Part shown: positions 27,485 through 35,763 of the stretch, one piece after another | Position numbering within the stretch: position 1 is the stretch's first letter | How the letters are laid out: every line of letters starts with the position of its first letter | Assembly (NCBI RefSeq): GCF_028446585.1 | Contig: NZ_JAPFQL010000004.1 | Coordinates: 1-64,000, forward strand | Direction: 5' to 3' | Source: Intrasporangium calvum | GTDB taxonomy: Bacteria > Actinomycetota > Actinomycetes > Actinomycetales > Dermatophilaceae | DNA length: 64,000 bases | The notes under the pieces: model-generated | The model's input: the letters and a program-made list of their open reading frames with translations, nothing else | Database searches by the model: none | What the model was told of the DNA's origin: nothing | Position numbers and translations under genes: made by a program

Positions 27485-29053
27485 TCAGTTCAGGGGTCCG
27501 GTCACGGACTCGACCGCCGTGAGCGCCCGGCCGGAGCGGACCAGCTCGACAGCCGCCTCGATCTCGGGCGCGAGGAACCGGTCGGTGCCCGCGCCGTCGA
27601 CCGACTCACGCAGCGCGGCGATGACGGCGCCGGTCGCCGGGGCCGGCTGGAGGGGTGCCCGCATCTCGATGCCGCGCGCGGCGGTGAGCAGCTCGATCGC
27701 GAGGACCCGGGTCAGTGCGTCGACGGAGCGGCGCAGCTTGCGCGCCGCGGACCAACCCATCGAGACGTGGTCCTCCTGCATCGCCGAGCTCGGGATCGAG
27801 TCGACCGAGGCCGGCGCCGCGAGTCGCTTCATCTCGGACACCATGGCGGCCTGGGTGTACTGCGCGATCATGTGGCCGCTGTCGACACCGGGGTCGTCCG
27901 CGAGGAAGGCGCTGAGCCCGTGCGACCGTGCAGTGTCGAGGAAGCGGTCGGTGCGCCGCTCGGACATCGACGCCACGTCCGCGGCGACGATGGCGAGGAA
28001 GTCGAGGACGTAGGCGACGGGCGCGCCGTGGAAGTTGCCGTTCGACTCGACCCGGCCGTCCTTCGTGATGACCGGGTTGTCCACGGCCGACGCCAGCTCC
28101 CAGCCGGCGACTCGCGCTGCGTGGTCGACCGTGTCCCGGGCGCCCCCGGCGACCTGCGGCGCGCAGCGGAGGGAGTAGGCGTCCTGGACCCGCGTGCACT
28201 CGTCCGTCCGGTGCGACTCCCGGATGGGCGAGCCGGCCATGACGGCACGGATGTTCGCTGCGGATCGGGCCTGGCCCGGCTGCGGGCGCAGCTCGTGCAG
28301 GTCGGCGGCGAAGACGCCGTCCGTGCCGAGCAGGCCCTCGACGCTCATCGCGGCGGTGACGTCGGCGACCTTGAGCAGGGCCCGGAGGTCCTCGATCGCG
28401 AGGACGAGCATGCCGAGCATCCCGTCAGTCCCGTTGATGAGGGCCAGGCCCTCCTTCTCCGCGAGGGTGATCGGCTCAATCCCGTGGTCCCGCAGGGCCA
28501 CGGCCGCGTCAACGAGGGTGCCGTCCGCGAGACGCACGGGGCCTTCACCCATCACCGCGAGCGCGCAGTGGGCGAGCGGCGCGAGGTCCCCGGAGCAGCC
28601 GAGCGAACCGTACTCGTGCACGAGGGGGGTGATCCCGGAACTCAGCACAGCGGCATACGCCCTCGCTGTTTCGAGGCGCACGCCGGTGCGGCCGGTCGCG
28701 AGCGTCGACAGGCGGAGCAGCATGAGCGCCCGGACCACCTCACGCTCGACCTCGGCCCCCGTGCCGGCGGCGTGCGAGCGGACGAGCGAGCGCTGCAGCT
28801 GGGCGCGCAGCTCGGCCGGGATGTGCCGGGTCGCGAGGGCGCCGAAGCCCGTCGAGATCCCGTAGTGCGGCTCGGTGTCGTCGGCGTGGGCCTCGACGAT
28901 GGCGCGGCTGCGGGCGATCTCGGCCTCCGACTCGGCGGACAGCTCGACGCGGGCGCCGTGCCGTGCCACGGCGACGACCTCGTCGAAGGTGAGCGGCCCG
29001 GTCCCGACGGTGACGGTCGCGGGCGGGGAGAGCGTCTCGGTCATGTGATCCAT
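27485..29053 (-). CDS. hutH: Histidine ammonia-lyase
   Basis: A 522-residue enzyme deaminating histidine to urocanate, the first hut step. The MIO prosthetic-group loop reads YGSLGCSGDLAPLAH near residue 150, with Cys-Ser-Gly where Ala-Ser-Gly is most common; I recall the Cys form from other actinobacterial HutH proteins. Other family segments are YGISTGFG near 65 and the Tyr/Gln region of DECTRVQDAYSLRCAPQ near 287. GGGAGGGGG precedes the ATG; a second in-frame ATG lies 9 bases later. It is divergent from an IclR regulator over a perfect 16-base palindrome. Confidence 0.94.
   Translation of the reverse strand: MDHMTETLSPPATVTVGTGPLTFDEVVAVARHGARVELSAESEAEIARSRAIVEAHADDTEPHYGISTGFGALATRHIPAELRAQLQRSLVRSHAAGTGAEVEREVVRALMLLRLSTLATGRTGVRLETARAYAAVLSSGITPLVHEYGSLGCSGDLAPLAHCALAVMGEGPVRLADGTLVDAAVALRDHGIEPITLAEKEGLALINGTDGMLGMLVLAIEDLRALLKVADVTAAMSVEGLLGTDGVFAADLHELRPQPGQARSAANIRAVMAGSPIRESHRTDECTRVQDAYSLRCAPQVAGGARDTVDHAARVAGWELASAVDNPVITKDGRVESNGNFHGAPVAYVLDFLAIVAADVASMSERRTDRFLDTARSHGLSAFLADDPGVDSGHMIAQYTQAAMVSEMKRLAAPASVDSIPSSAMQEDHVSMGWSAARKLRRSVDALTRVLAIELLTAARGIEMRAPLQPAPATGAVIAALRESVDGAGTDRFLAPEIEAAVELVRSGRALTAVESVTGPLN
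28648..28658 (-). repeat. GTATGCCGCTG dispersed element, copy 8 (inside hutH)
   Basis: Exact core; extension TGCTGAGTTCC is a weaker match. Read as AYAAVLSS. Confidence 0.6.
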
Positions 29054-29099
29054 CGAACCCCCTCCCTCGTGACGCAGCAGCCCACGAGGACGCACAATT

Positions 29100-29115
29100 G
29101 TCTCGGATCCGAGAC
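29100..29115. promoter_or_regulatory. IclR-type operator candidate 2 (hutH / iclR gap)
   Basis: GTCTCGGATCCGAGAC is a perfect 16-base palindrome, 46 bases from the hutH start and 32 bases from the IclR-family start. A near-identical copy lies upstream of the M20-hutF-hutI operon. Confidence 0.65.
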
Positions 29116-29147
29116 GATCCACCGCCGACCCCGAAGGGAGGACGACC

Positions 29148-29912
29148 GTGCCCAACGTGCCCGCGGCGGCGAGCGCCCTCGACGTGCTCGAGTACCTCTC
29201 CCGGCATGCCGAGCCGGTCCCTGCCGCGTCCATCGCCCGCGACCTGCCGCTCCCCCGTTCGTCGGTGTACCACCTGCTCAAGGTGCTCTGCTCCCGCGGC
29301 TACGTGACCCACTACGTCGAGGACCGGCGCTTCGGCCTCGGCTCCGCTGCCTACGAGCTCGGCTCGGCCTACCAGCGGCAGGCTCCCCTGGCCCGCGTCG
29401 CCCGGGGCCCGGTGCGCCGGCTCGTGGACCAGTCCGGCCGCAACGCGCACTTCGCCACGCTCGACGGCCGCGACGTCATCTACCTGCTCGAGGAGCGAGC
29501 CCCCAGCCAGCCGACCCTCGTCACCGACGTCGGGGTGCGGCTGCCGGCCCACCTCACCGCGAGCGGCGTGGCCATGCTCGCGGCCCTGCCCGGGCCCCAG
29601 GTGCGCGCGCTCTACCCCGACCGTGACTCGTTCACGCAGCGGCACGGCACCGGCCCGCGGTCCCTGACCGAGCTGCGGAGCCTGCTGTCCCGCACCCGCA
29701 CCGACGGCTTCGCCCGGGAGGACGGCACCGTGACGCCCGAGCTGTCCTCCGTCGCCGTCGCGGTCCTCGACCGTGCGGAGCGGCCCCTGGCCGCAGTGGC
29801 GGTGACCTTCCGGAGCGTCGACGGCCAGCCCGAGCACGTTGCCGACCTGGTCGGCCGGGCCAAGGCCGCCGCAGGGGACATCGCCCGCCGCCTCAGTCCC
29901 ACTCCGCGCTGA
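29148..29912 (+). CDS. IclR-family transcriptional regulator, probable hut regulator
   Basis: 254 residues. An N-terminal winged HTH (SALDVLEYLSRHAEPVPAAS, then LPRSSVYHLLKVLCSRGYV, about residues 8-60) is followed by the IclR effector domain (VTDVGVRLPAHLTASGVAML near 125). The GTG start has an AAGGGAGG Shine-Dalgarno at 6 bases. It is divergent from hutH with a perfect palindrome between, and the same palindrome precedes the other hut operon. It therefore probably senses urocanate or a related hut intermediate; the ligand is inferred from position only. Confidence 0.88.
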   Translation: MPNVPAAASALDVLEYLSRHAEPVPAASIARDLPLPRSSVYHLLKVLCSRGYVTHYVEDRRFGLGSAAYELGSAYQRQAPLARVARGPVRRLVDQSGRNAHFATLDGRDVIYLLEERAPSQPTLVTDVGVRLPAHLTASGVAMLAALPGPQVRALYPDRDSFTQRHGTGPRSLTELRSLLSRTRTDGFAREDGTVTPELSSVAVAVLDRAERPLAAVAVTFRSVDGQPEHVADLVGRAKAAAGDIARRLSPTPR

Positions 29913-30002
29913 GACCCACCGAGAAGTCCCCCTCACGGGGGAGGGCAGAATCGCTCGCACGCGGGTGGTGGGTGAGCTGCCCCGAACTGGAAGGTGTCTC
30001 CC

Positions 30003-31244
30003 ATGACGAGTCGACACCTTGACCTGGACCTGGACCGTGCGTTCCAGGTCATCCGCTCCGTGCCCGCCCGGTTCTGGGCCACCACCCTGGTCTGGGCGCT
30101 CGCCGTCTACGCCTTCGCCGTGACGTCTGGCACGCTCCAGCCGCTGTGGCCCGGGCGGTCCGGGACCATGACGGAGCTCGCCTCCTCGCTGCTGCCAACC
30201 CTGTGGCCCCTGCTGCTCCTGGCGACGACCAGTGCGCCGGTCGTCGCCCGCCTCCGGCCCCGGCTGGCCACGGTCCTGGCGGCATCGGGACTGCTCGTCG
30301 TCCTCACCACCGAACCAGTAGCCCTGATGTTCGCGACGTTCCTCTCCTTCGTCGGAGTGGCCGTGGGTGCGACCTGGACGCGTCCTCGCCTGGCCTGGCC
30401 AATCGGGGCGATGTCCCTCGTGGTGCCGGTGGCCCTGTCCTTCGGCGCGGGCGTCCTGATGCCGGGCTTCATCCTCGACTCGACGTACTGGGAGCCCGAC
30501 CAGCGCCTCCTCGTGCCGGTCCTCTACGCGGTGGGGGTGGCAGCGGCGATCGGCCTGGCGCGGGTGCTGCGCGCAGGCGCGCTGGTCGCGGCGACCAGGA
30601 GCGACCTCGCCGCCGGTGCGCGCCGGCTGGCCAACGAGGAGTCGGCGCTGACCGAACGAGCCCGGATCGCCCGAGACCTCCACGACATCGTGGCGCACCG
30701 GATCTCCCTCATCGCCGTGCGCGCCGAGACCGCGCCCTACACGAGTCCCGACCTCGGCCCCGACGCCCGCCGGCTCCTGGCCGAGACCGCAACGGATGCC
30801 CGCTCCGCCCTCGAGGAGATGCGCACGGTGCTGGGGGTGCTGCACCGCAGCACGGACCCGGCGGCCCGCGCCCCCCAGCCCGGTGCCGGGGACATCGCGC
30901 ACCTGGTCGAGGAGGCCCGAGCCGCGGGAGCGGAGGTCGAGCTCGTCGGCGAGGTGCCGCCAATGTCCGAGGCCACGGGCAACATCGCCTACCGCGTCGT
31001 CCAGGAGGCACTGACCAATGCCCGTCGCCACGCCCCGGCCAGTCCGACGACGGTCTCGCTGATCCCGGAAGCGGACCATCTCGTGGTCACCGTGACCAAC
31101 CCGGCCGAGGCCGGACCGGTGTCGTTCGGACGTGGGCTGACGGGTATGCGGGAGCGGGTCGAGCTGGCCGGCGGGGACCTGAGCGCCACCGCTCGGGACG
31201 GCGTGTTCACGGTCGTGGTCCGCCTGCCCGGGTCCGCGAGGTGA
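30003..31244 (+). CDS. Sensor histidine kinase, NarL-partner type
   Basis: About 413 residues. The N-terminal sensor has four or five predicted membrane helices (about residues 25-185) with almost no extracytoplasmic domain. The HisKA_3 block RARIARDLHDIVAHRISLIA follows, with the phospho-His near 228, and then a short HATPase_c domain ending in FGRGLTGMRERVELAGG. AAGG precedes the ATG by 8 bases; a GTG three codons earlier overlaps that signal. Its stop overlaps the response regulator start. The signal is unknown. Confidence 0.88.
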   Translation: MTSRHLDLDLDRAFQVIRSVPARFWATTLVWALAVYAFAVTSGTLQPLWPGRSGTMTELASSLLPTLWPLLLLATTSAPVVARLRPRLATVLAASGLLVVLTTEPVALMFATFLSFVGVAVGATWTRPRLAWPIGAMSLVVPVALSFGAGVLMPGFILDSTYWEPDQRLLVPVLYAVGVAAAIGLARVLRAGALVAATRSDLAAGARRLANEESALTERARIARDLHDIVAHRISLIAVRAETAPYTSPDLGPDARRLLAETATDARSALEEMRTVLGVLHRSTDPAARAPQPGAGDIAHLVEEARAAGAEVELVGEVPPMSEATGNIAYRVVQEALTNARRHAPASPTTVSLIPEADHLVVTVTNPAEAGPVSFGRGLTGMRERVELAGGDLSATARDGVFTVVVRLPGSAR

Positions 31245-31933
31245 GGCCGATTCGTGTCGTCGTGGCGGACGACCAGCCGATCATCCGCGACGGCTTCGCG
31301 GCCGTCCTCGGCGCCCAGGTGGACCTCGAGGTCGTCGGTCGGGCAGCTGACGGGATCGACCTGGTCGAGATGATCGAGAGCGGCCCGGCGCCCGACATCG
31401 CCCTCGTGGACATCCGCATGCCACGGCTGGACGGCATCGCGGCCACGGCCCGGATCTCCGGGCGCACGAAGGTGCTCATCCTCACGACGTTCGACCTCGA
31501 CGAGTACGTCCACGACGCACTCGTCGCGGGTGCGAGCGGGTTCCTGCTCAAGGACGTCCCCGCAGACCGTCTGGTCGAGGCGGTGCGCCTCGTCGCCGAG
31601 GGCTCGCTGCTGCTCGGGCCAACGATCACGCGCCGCCTCGTGCAGGAGGTGGCGACACGGCGACCGCCGGACCCGCCCGATCTCGGGGCTCTCGGCCTCA
31701 CCGCCCGAGAGCAGCAGGTCTTTGCCCTGCTGGCCCGCGGTCGGTCCAACCGGGAGGTCGCCGACGAGCTCTTCCTGGCCGTGGAGACGGTCAAGTCCCA
31801 CGTGTCGGAGGTCCTGCGCAAGCTCGAGCTGCGTGACCGGGTGCAGGCTGTGGTCTACGCGTACGACAGCGGCCTCGTCCCGGTCGAGGTGGATGCCGCG
31901 ACGAGCACGGCACCAGGCCGACCAGTGGGATGA
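31241..31933 (+). CDS. NarL-family response regulator
   Basis: 230 residues. The receiver domain begins IRVVVADDQPIIRDGFAAVL, with the phospho-Asp in IALVDIRMPRLDG near residue 54 and Lys in FLLKDVPADR. A LuxR-type HTH lies at about 155-215 (LTAREQQVFALLARGRSNRE and VETVKSHVSEVLRKL). The GTG start overlaps the kinase stop (GTGA). The targets are not evident from the neighbourhood. Confidence 0.9.
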   Translation: MRPIRVVVADDQPIIRDGFAAVLGAQVDLEVVGRAADGIDLVEMIESGPAPDIALVDIRMPRLDGIAATARISGRTKVLILTTFDLDEYVHDALVAGASGFLLKDVPADRLVEAVRLVAEGSLLLGPTITRRLVQEVATRRPPDPPDLGALGLTAREQQVFALLARGRSNREVADELFLAVETVKSHVSEVLRKLELRDRVQAVVYAYDSGLVPVEVDAATSTAPGRPVG

Positions 31934-31989
31934 CGGCCCCTGCCACCGGCCGCAGCTCAGGGGCCAACGTCTTGGAGCCGCCCGCCGCA

Positions 31990-32001
31990 TAGGCTCCAAC
32001 C
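31990..32001 (+). promoter_or_regulatory. Leaderless -10 box for the quinone oxidoreductase gene
   Basis: TAGGCT, 6 bases, then ATG, with no Shine-Dalgarno. Confidence 0.45.
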
Positions 32002-32979
32002 ATGCGCGCCATCACGATCCCCGAGCCGGGTGCTGCCGACGCCCTGGTGCTCGCCGAGGTCCCGGACCCGTCGCCAGCCCGCGGCGAGGTCCTCATCGAC
32101 GTCGTCGCGGCCGGGGTGAACCGGGCCGACGTCATGCAGCGCCAGGGCTTCTACGACCCGCCGCCGGGTTCCTCGCCCTACCCCGGCCTCGAGGTCAGTG
32201 GCCGCATCGCCGAGATCGGCGAGGGCGTCGACTCGTTCGCCGTCGGTGACCAGGTGTGTGCGCTCCTCGTGGGTGGGGGCTACGCCGAGCAGGTCGCGGT
32301 CCCCGTGGGCCAGGTGCTGCCCAGGCCCGCCGGCATCGAGCTCGTCGACGCCGCCGGCCTGCCCGAGGTCACCTGCACGGTGTGGTCCAACGTCTTCATG
32401 ACGGCCAACATCCAGCCGGGCCAGTGGCTCCTCGTGCACGGCGGGAGCTCGGGCATCGGCACCATGGCGATCCAGCTGGCCAAGGCCGTGGGCGCCCATG
32501 TCGCCGTCACCGCCGGCACGCAGGAGAAGCTCGACTTCTGTCGTGACCTGGGCGCGGACCTGCTGATCAACTACCGCGACGAGGACTTCGTCGAGAAGCT
32601 GCGGGCCGGCACCGGCAACCACGGCGCCGACGTCATCCTCGACAACATCGGCGCGAAGTACCTCGCACGCAACGTCGACGCCCTGGCCATCAACGGGCGG
32701 CTCGTCACGATCGGGCTGCAGGGCGGGCGCAAGGCCGAGCTCGACCTGGGCAAGCTGCTGGCCAAGCGGGGCGCGGTCATCGCGACGACGCTGCGCTCCC
32801 GGCCCGCCGCCGAGAAGGCCGCCATCGTCGCGGCGGTGCGCGAGCACGTGTGGCCCCTGGTGGAGTCCGGCGTCGTGCGGCCGGTGATCCACTCGCGCCA
32901 CCCGCTCCAGCAGGCCGCTGACGCGCATCGCGAGATGGAGGCCTCGACGCACATGGGCAAGATCCTCCTGCTGCCCTGA
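32002..32979 (+). CDS. NAD(P)H-quinone oxidoreductase, zinc-independent MDR family
   Basis: A 325-residue medium-chain dehydrogenase/reductase of the QOR/PIG3 branch. The N-terminal catalytic fold has AAGVNRADVMQRQGFYDPPP near residue 36. The nucleotide-binding motif HGGSSGIGTMAIQLAKAVGA lies near 148, then ITAGTQEKL-type NADPH specificity residues and NYRDEDF near 190. No structural zinc Cys cluster is present. Such enzymes reduce quinones or enones using NADPH. TAGGCT lies 6 bases before the ATG, pointing to a leaderless transcript. Confidence 0.9.
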   Translation: MRAITIPEPGAADALVLAEVPDPSPARGEVLIDVVAAGVNRADVMQRQGFYDPPPGSSPYPGLEVSGRIAEIGEGVDSFAVGDQVCALLVGGGYAEQVAVPVGQVLPRPAGIELVDAAGLPEVTCTVWSNVFMTANIQPGQWLLVHGGSSGIGTMAIQLAKAVGAHVAVTAGTQEKLDFCRDLGADLLINYRDEDFVEKLRAGTGNHGADVILDNIGAKYLARNVDALAINGRLVTIGLQGGRKAELDLGKLLAKRGAVIATTLRSRPAAEKAAIVAAVREHVWPLVESGVVRPVIHSRHPLQQAADAHREMEASTHMGKILLLP

Positions 32980-32984
32980 GAGCC

Positions 32985-33007
32985 CGTATGCCGCTGGGCT
33001 GGCGCCG
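32985..33007 (+). repeat. GTATGCCGCTG dispersed element, copy 9 (intergenic)
   Basis: Exact core followed by GGCTGGCGCCG, 6 bases after the oxidoreductase stop. Confidence 0.8.
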
Positions 33008-33051
33008 TGCCGGCCGTTCCTCTCGCTCCTTCCGCCCTTGAACCGTGCGTA

Positions 33052-33073
33052 ATATATCTGGCAGATATATAGT
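33052..33073 (+). promoter_or_regulatory. PadR operator overlapping a leaderless -10 box
   Basis: ATATATCTG-G-CAGATATAT is a perfect 9-base inverted repeat with a single central base. Its right arm runs into TATAGT, which ends 6 bases before the padR-family ATG. PadR repressors commonly bind such AT-rich palindromes at their own promoters. Confidence 0.75.
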
Positions 33074-33079
33074 CGTCGC

Positions 33080-33652
33080 ATGGCGCGTTCCAGCAAGACC
33101 CGATTCGCCGTGCTCGGCATGCTCACCCTCCGGCCGATGAGCGGCTACGAGCTGCGGGAGGAGATCGCCGGGTCGATCGGCTACTTCTGGAGCGAGAGCT
33201 TTGGCCAGCTCTATCCGACGCTGCGGGTGCTCGAGGCGGACGGGTTGGTCATCCCCGAGCGGCACGCGGGTGAGGGACGCGGACGCACGACGTTCGCCAT
33301 CACGCGGGCGGGTCGAGACGCCCTGGTCGACTGGCTCGGCACGGAGGTCGAGTCCCTCACCCCTGATCGCAACGAGCTCCTGCTCAAGCTGTTCTTTGCC
33401 CGCCGCCTCGCACCGCAGACCCTGGGCGCACATCTCTCGCACCACCGTGAGGCTCTCGAGGCACAGCACGAGCAGTACCTCCGCGTCGAGGCTGCGGTCG
33501 CGGCCGACCGCTCGCCCGACCAGCCCTTCTGGCTGGCCACGATCCGCTATGGCCTCGCAATGACCGAAGCAGGCCTGGCCTGGAACCGGGCGACCACGTC
33601 GACACTCCTGCCTGATCGAGAGGGCCAGCATGGATCCCACCCGGCAAGCTGA
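33080..33652 (+). CDS. PadR-family transcriptional regulator
   Basis: A 190-residue repressor with a PadR winged helix (FAVLGMLTLRPMSGYELREE, residues 9-28; YPTLRVLEADGLVIPERHAG near 49) and a C-terminal coiled-coil dimerisation domain with DRNELLLKLFFARRL near 97. The start follows a TATAGT -10 box by 6 bases and overlaps a strong palindrome, indicating autorepression. The last 23 bases overlap the next gene, a small membrane protein, so the regulator probably controls that pair. Confidence 0.88.
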   Translation: MARSSKTRFAVLGMLTLRPMSGYELREEIAGSIGYFWSESFGQLYPTLRVLEADGLVIPERHAGEGRGRTTFAITRAGRDALVDWLGTEVESLTPDRNELLLKLFFARRLAPQTLGAHLSHHREALEAQHEQYLRVEAAVAADRSPDQPFWLATIRYGLAMTEAGLAWNRATTSTLLPDREGQHGSHPAS

Positions 33653-33920
33653 GTCCCAGCGCCGCCGCATGCTCGGAAGCGCGGGCGCCCTGGCCGCCTT
33701 GGGGATGACGGCGCTCTGGCTGACGGTGGTGCCCGACAAGGCCGAAGCCACCGACGGCCTGCAGTCGCTGGCCATCCGCTACGGCCACCCGGTCAGCTGG
33801 GGGGCGCTGGCCGCCCTCGGCCTGCTGGTGGCCACTGACGCGCCGAGACCCCTCCGCTCCGCTGCCGGCGCGGTCAGCCTCGGCTCCTACGTGGCCTTTC
33901 TCGCGGCCCTCGTCCTGTAG
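33630..33920 (+). CDS. Small membrane protein cotranslated with PadR regulator
   Basis: 96 residues. After a short basic N-terminus (MDPTRQAESQRRRMLGS) it has three hydrophobic stretches (about residues 16-34, 53-68 and 76-95), suggesting a small integral membrane protein. The middle segment, PVSWGALAALGLLVAT, is glycine-rich. It overlaps the PadR gene by 23 bases in another frame. I do not recognise a family. The coding call rests on codon bias, the overlap with padR and the membrane-like pattern. Confidence 0.65.
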   Translation: MDPTRQAESQRRRMLGSAGALAALGMTALWLTVVPDKAEATDGLQSLAIRYGHPVSWGALAALGLLVATDAPRPLRSAAGAVSLGSYVAFLAALVL

Positions 33921-33923
33921 GCA

Positions 33924-34051
33924 GCCCTGGGGACACCGGGGCCACTCGAGTTGCGTGCCCACTCGAGTGGCCCCACCGTCCACACCAGCCCTGGGGACAC
34001 CGGGGCCACTCGAGTTGCGTGCCCACTCGAGTGGCCCCACCGTCCACACCC
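33924..34051. repeat. Tandem duplication of a 64-base palindromic unit
   Basis: Two nearly identical 64-base units stand head to tail. Each has CCACTCGAGTT facing CACTCGAGTGG with GCCCTGGGGACACC before and CCCCACCGTCCACACC after. The arms share the word CTCGAGTGGCCCCAC with the repeat downstream of ppdK. The array fills the convergent gap before phoX. Confidence 0.9.
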
Positions 34052-34059
34052 CCTTGGGA

Positions 34060-35529
34060 TCACACCCCGTGCTGGTGCCACGGCCCCCAGATCGCGAACG
34101 ACATGCCGGCGCTCGCCTGGATGTTGACGAAGAGCGTCCGCCCGTCCGGGCTGAACGTCGAGCCGGCGAACTCGTCGTCGTAGCGCGGCTTGCCGGTGCG
34201 GGCACTCTCGACCCGGTTGAGGGCGATGTCCCACAGCTGCCCACCGCGGTTGAGCCCGCGCAAGTAGTTGTCCTGGGAGTTGTCCTCACAGACGACGAGG
34301 GTGCCGCGCTTGCTCACGGTGATGTTGTCGGGGAGGTCGAGGACCATCCGGCTCGGCGACTGGTAGATCAGCTCGAGGCGGCTGGACCTGCAGTGGTAGG
34401 CCCAGACCTGGCCGTAGCCGTTGCCGTAGCCGTTGCCGATCGGCCCGTCCGACTCCTCGGCCGGGCCGCCGCCCTGGGTCGAGGTGAAGTAGACGACCCC
34501 GTTGTCGTAGATCGCGCCCTCGAGCCGGGAGAAGTTGGCGGCGCCCTGCTCCCGCCCCTGGTTGCCCACGTAGGCAATCGCTGCGTCGTTCGTCGTGGGG
34601 GCGTTCTCTCCCGGGGTGTAGGGGAAGGTCGGGTTGGGCTCCTCGATCTCGACCCACTCGACCTCGTAGGAGGCGCGGTCGCGCTGGGTCGCCTCGAGAT
34701 GGGCGTTCGGCATGCCCTTGACGGCGAGCATCTGGAGCGTGCCGTCGTTGTCGATGTGCCCGGACTCCATCGGGTGCTGCTTGGGCTGGTAGCGGTAGAA
34801 GCCCGAGGCGAAGCCGTAGTTGTCCTCCGTGAGGTAGAGGTAGCTGTCGACCGGGTCGAGGGCGACCGCCTCGTGCGCGAACCTCCCGGCCGCGGTGATC
34901 GGCTCACCCGACGCCCGGCCCGTGGTCGGCACCTCGAAGATGTAGCCGTGGGGCTTGGTCAACGGGATGTTGGACGTGCCGGTGAAGTCCGGGCCGACGT
35001 CCGGGCCGTTGATCGTCTCCTCGCACGTGATCCAGGCACCCCACGGCATCGGGCCGCCGGAGCAGTTCATCATCGTGCCGTTGATGCCCGTCCACGCGGC
35101 GGCCACGTGCCCCTCGTGGGACACGTTGACGACGGTGCAGCCCCCTTGGGCCATCGGGTCGTAGGTCCAGTCGCCGACCGGCCCGAACGCGGCTCCCGGG
35201 GCATTCACCTCGTGGTTGCGGACGAGGGTGACGTGACCGTCCGGTCCGTCGAAGGCGGCCATGCCGTCGTGGCGACCGGGCAGGATCGTGCCGTCGTCGA
35301 GGACGACCGGGGACTCCGTGTCATGGAAGGACCGGTAGGTGAAGCCCTCCGGCAGGTGGAGCCGGACCTTGCCGTCGCGCAGGTCCGGAATGGGTCGCAG
35401 GTCGCGGAAGGCGGGGGCGCCCAGGGCGTTGGCGGGTGCCGCCACGAGTCCCTGGAAGGGTCCGCCCAGGGTGGCGGCTCCCGCAACGGCCGCGGTGCCC
35501 TTGAGCATGGTGCGTCTGTCGATGGCCAC
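34060..35529 (-). CDS. phoX: PhoX family (DUF839) alkaline phosphatase
   Basis: A 489-residue secreted phosphatase. The N-terminus AIDRRTMLKGTAAVAGAATL has the twin-arginine motif (DRRTMLKG) at residues 4-11 followed by a hydrophobic core, so export as a folded, cofactor-loaded enzyme is expected. The DUF839 beta-propeller shows LVRNHEVNAPGA near 100, GAWITCEETINGP near 175 and DNITVSKRGTLVVCEDN near 400. PhoX enzymes use Fe and Ca. The GTG start has an AAGGAG Shine-Dalgarno at 9 bases and gives the Tat signal at the very N-terminus. No obvious PHO box was found. Confidence 0.9.
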   Translation of the reverse strand: MAIDRRTMLKGTAAVAGAATLGGPFQGLVAAPANALGAPAFRDLRPIPDLRDGKVRLHLPEGFTYRSFHDTESPVVLDDGTILPGRHDGMAAFDGPDGHVTLVRNHEVNAPGAAFGPVGDWTYDPMAQGGCTVVNVSHEGHVAAAWTGINGTMMNCSGGPMPWGAWITCEETINGPDVGPDFTGTSNIPLTKPHGYIFEVPTTGRASGEPITAAGRFAHEAVALDPVDSYLYLTEDNYGFASGFYRYQPKQHPMESGHIDNDGTLQMLAVKGMPNAHLEATQRDRASYEVEWVEIEEPNPTFPYTPGENAPTTNDAAIAYVGNQGREQGAANFSRLEGAIYDNGVVYFTSTQGGGPAEESDGPIGNGYGNGYGQVWAYHCRSSRLELIYQSPSRMVLDLPDNITVSKRGTLVVCEDNSQDNYLRGLNRGGQLWDIALNRVESARTGKPRYDDEFAGSTFSPDGRTLFVNIQASAGMSFAIWGPWHQHGV

Positions 35530-35763
35530 AGTTGCTGTCTCCTTGCTGTTGCTCACCAGGTGGTCAGTGGTGATCCAGGTCACACTAGGCCGCGATCCGG
35601 GCGAATGGGTCTCCAATTCGGGAGCAATCCTGGGCGGTTGGCAGACCGCCCCTTTCCTGCCGGTTTGAGCGAGTGACGCGATGTCGGGGCCGGCGTACCG
35701 TCGTGATGTGGACCACTTCGACTCGAAGCGGCCCTCCCAACTCACACAGCGGGAGGTCATGAA

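Noticed and set aside
25725-31079. Several long open frames antisense to hutU, hutH, iclR and the kinase gene
   Set aside because: Their translations are Arg/Ala/Gly-rich with no motif, and they mirror recognised genes codon for codon.
35530-35763. A PHO box in the phoX promoter region
   Set aside because: Some CACC-like words recur about every 11 bases, but they do not match the known actinobacterial PhoP repeat closely enough to claim.
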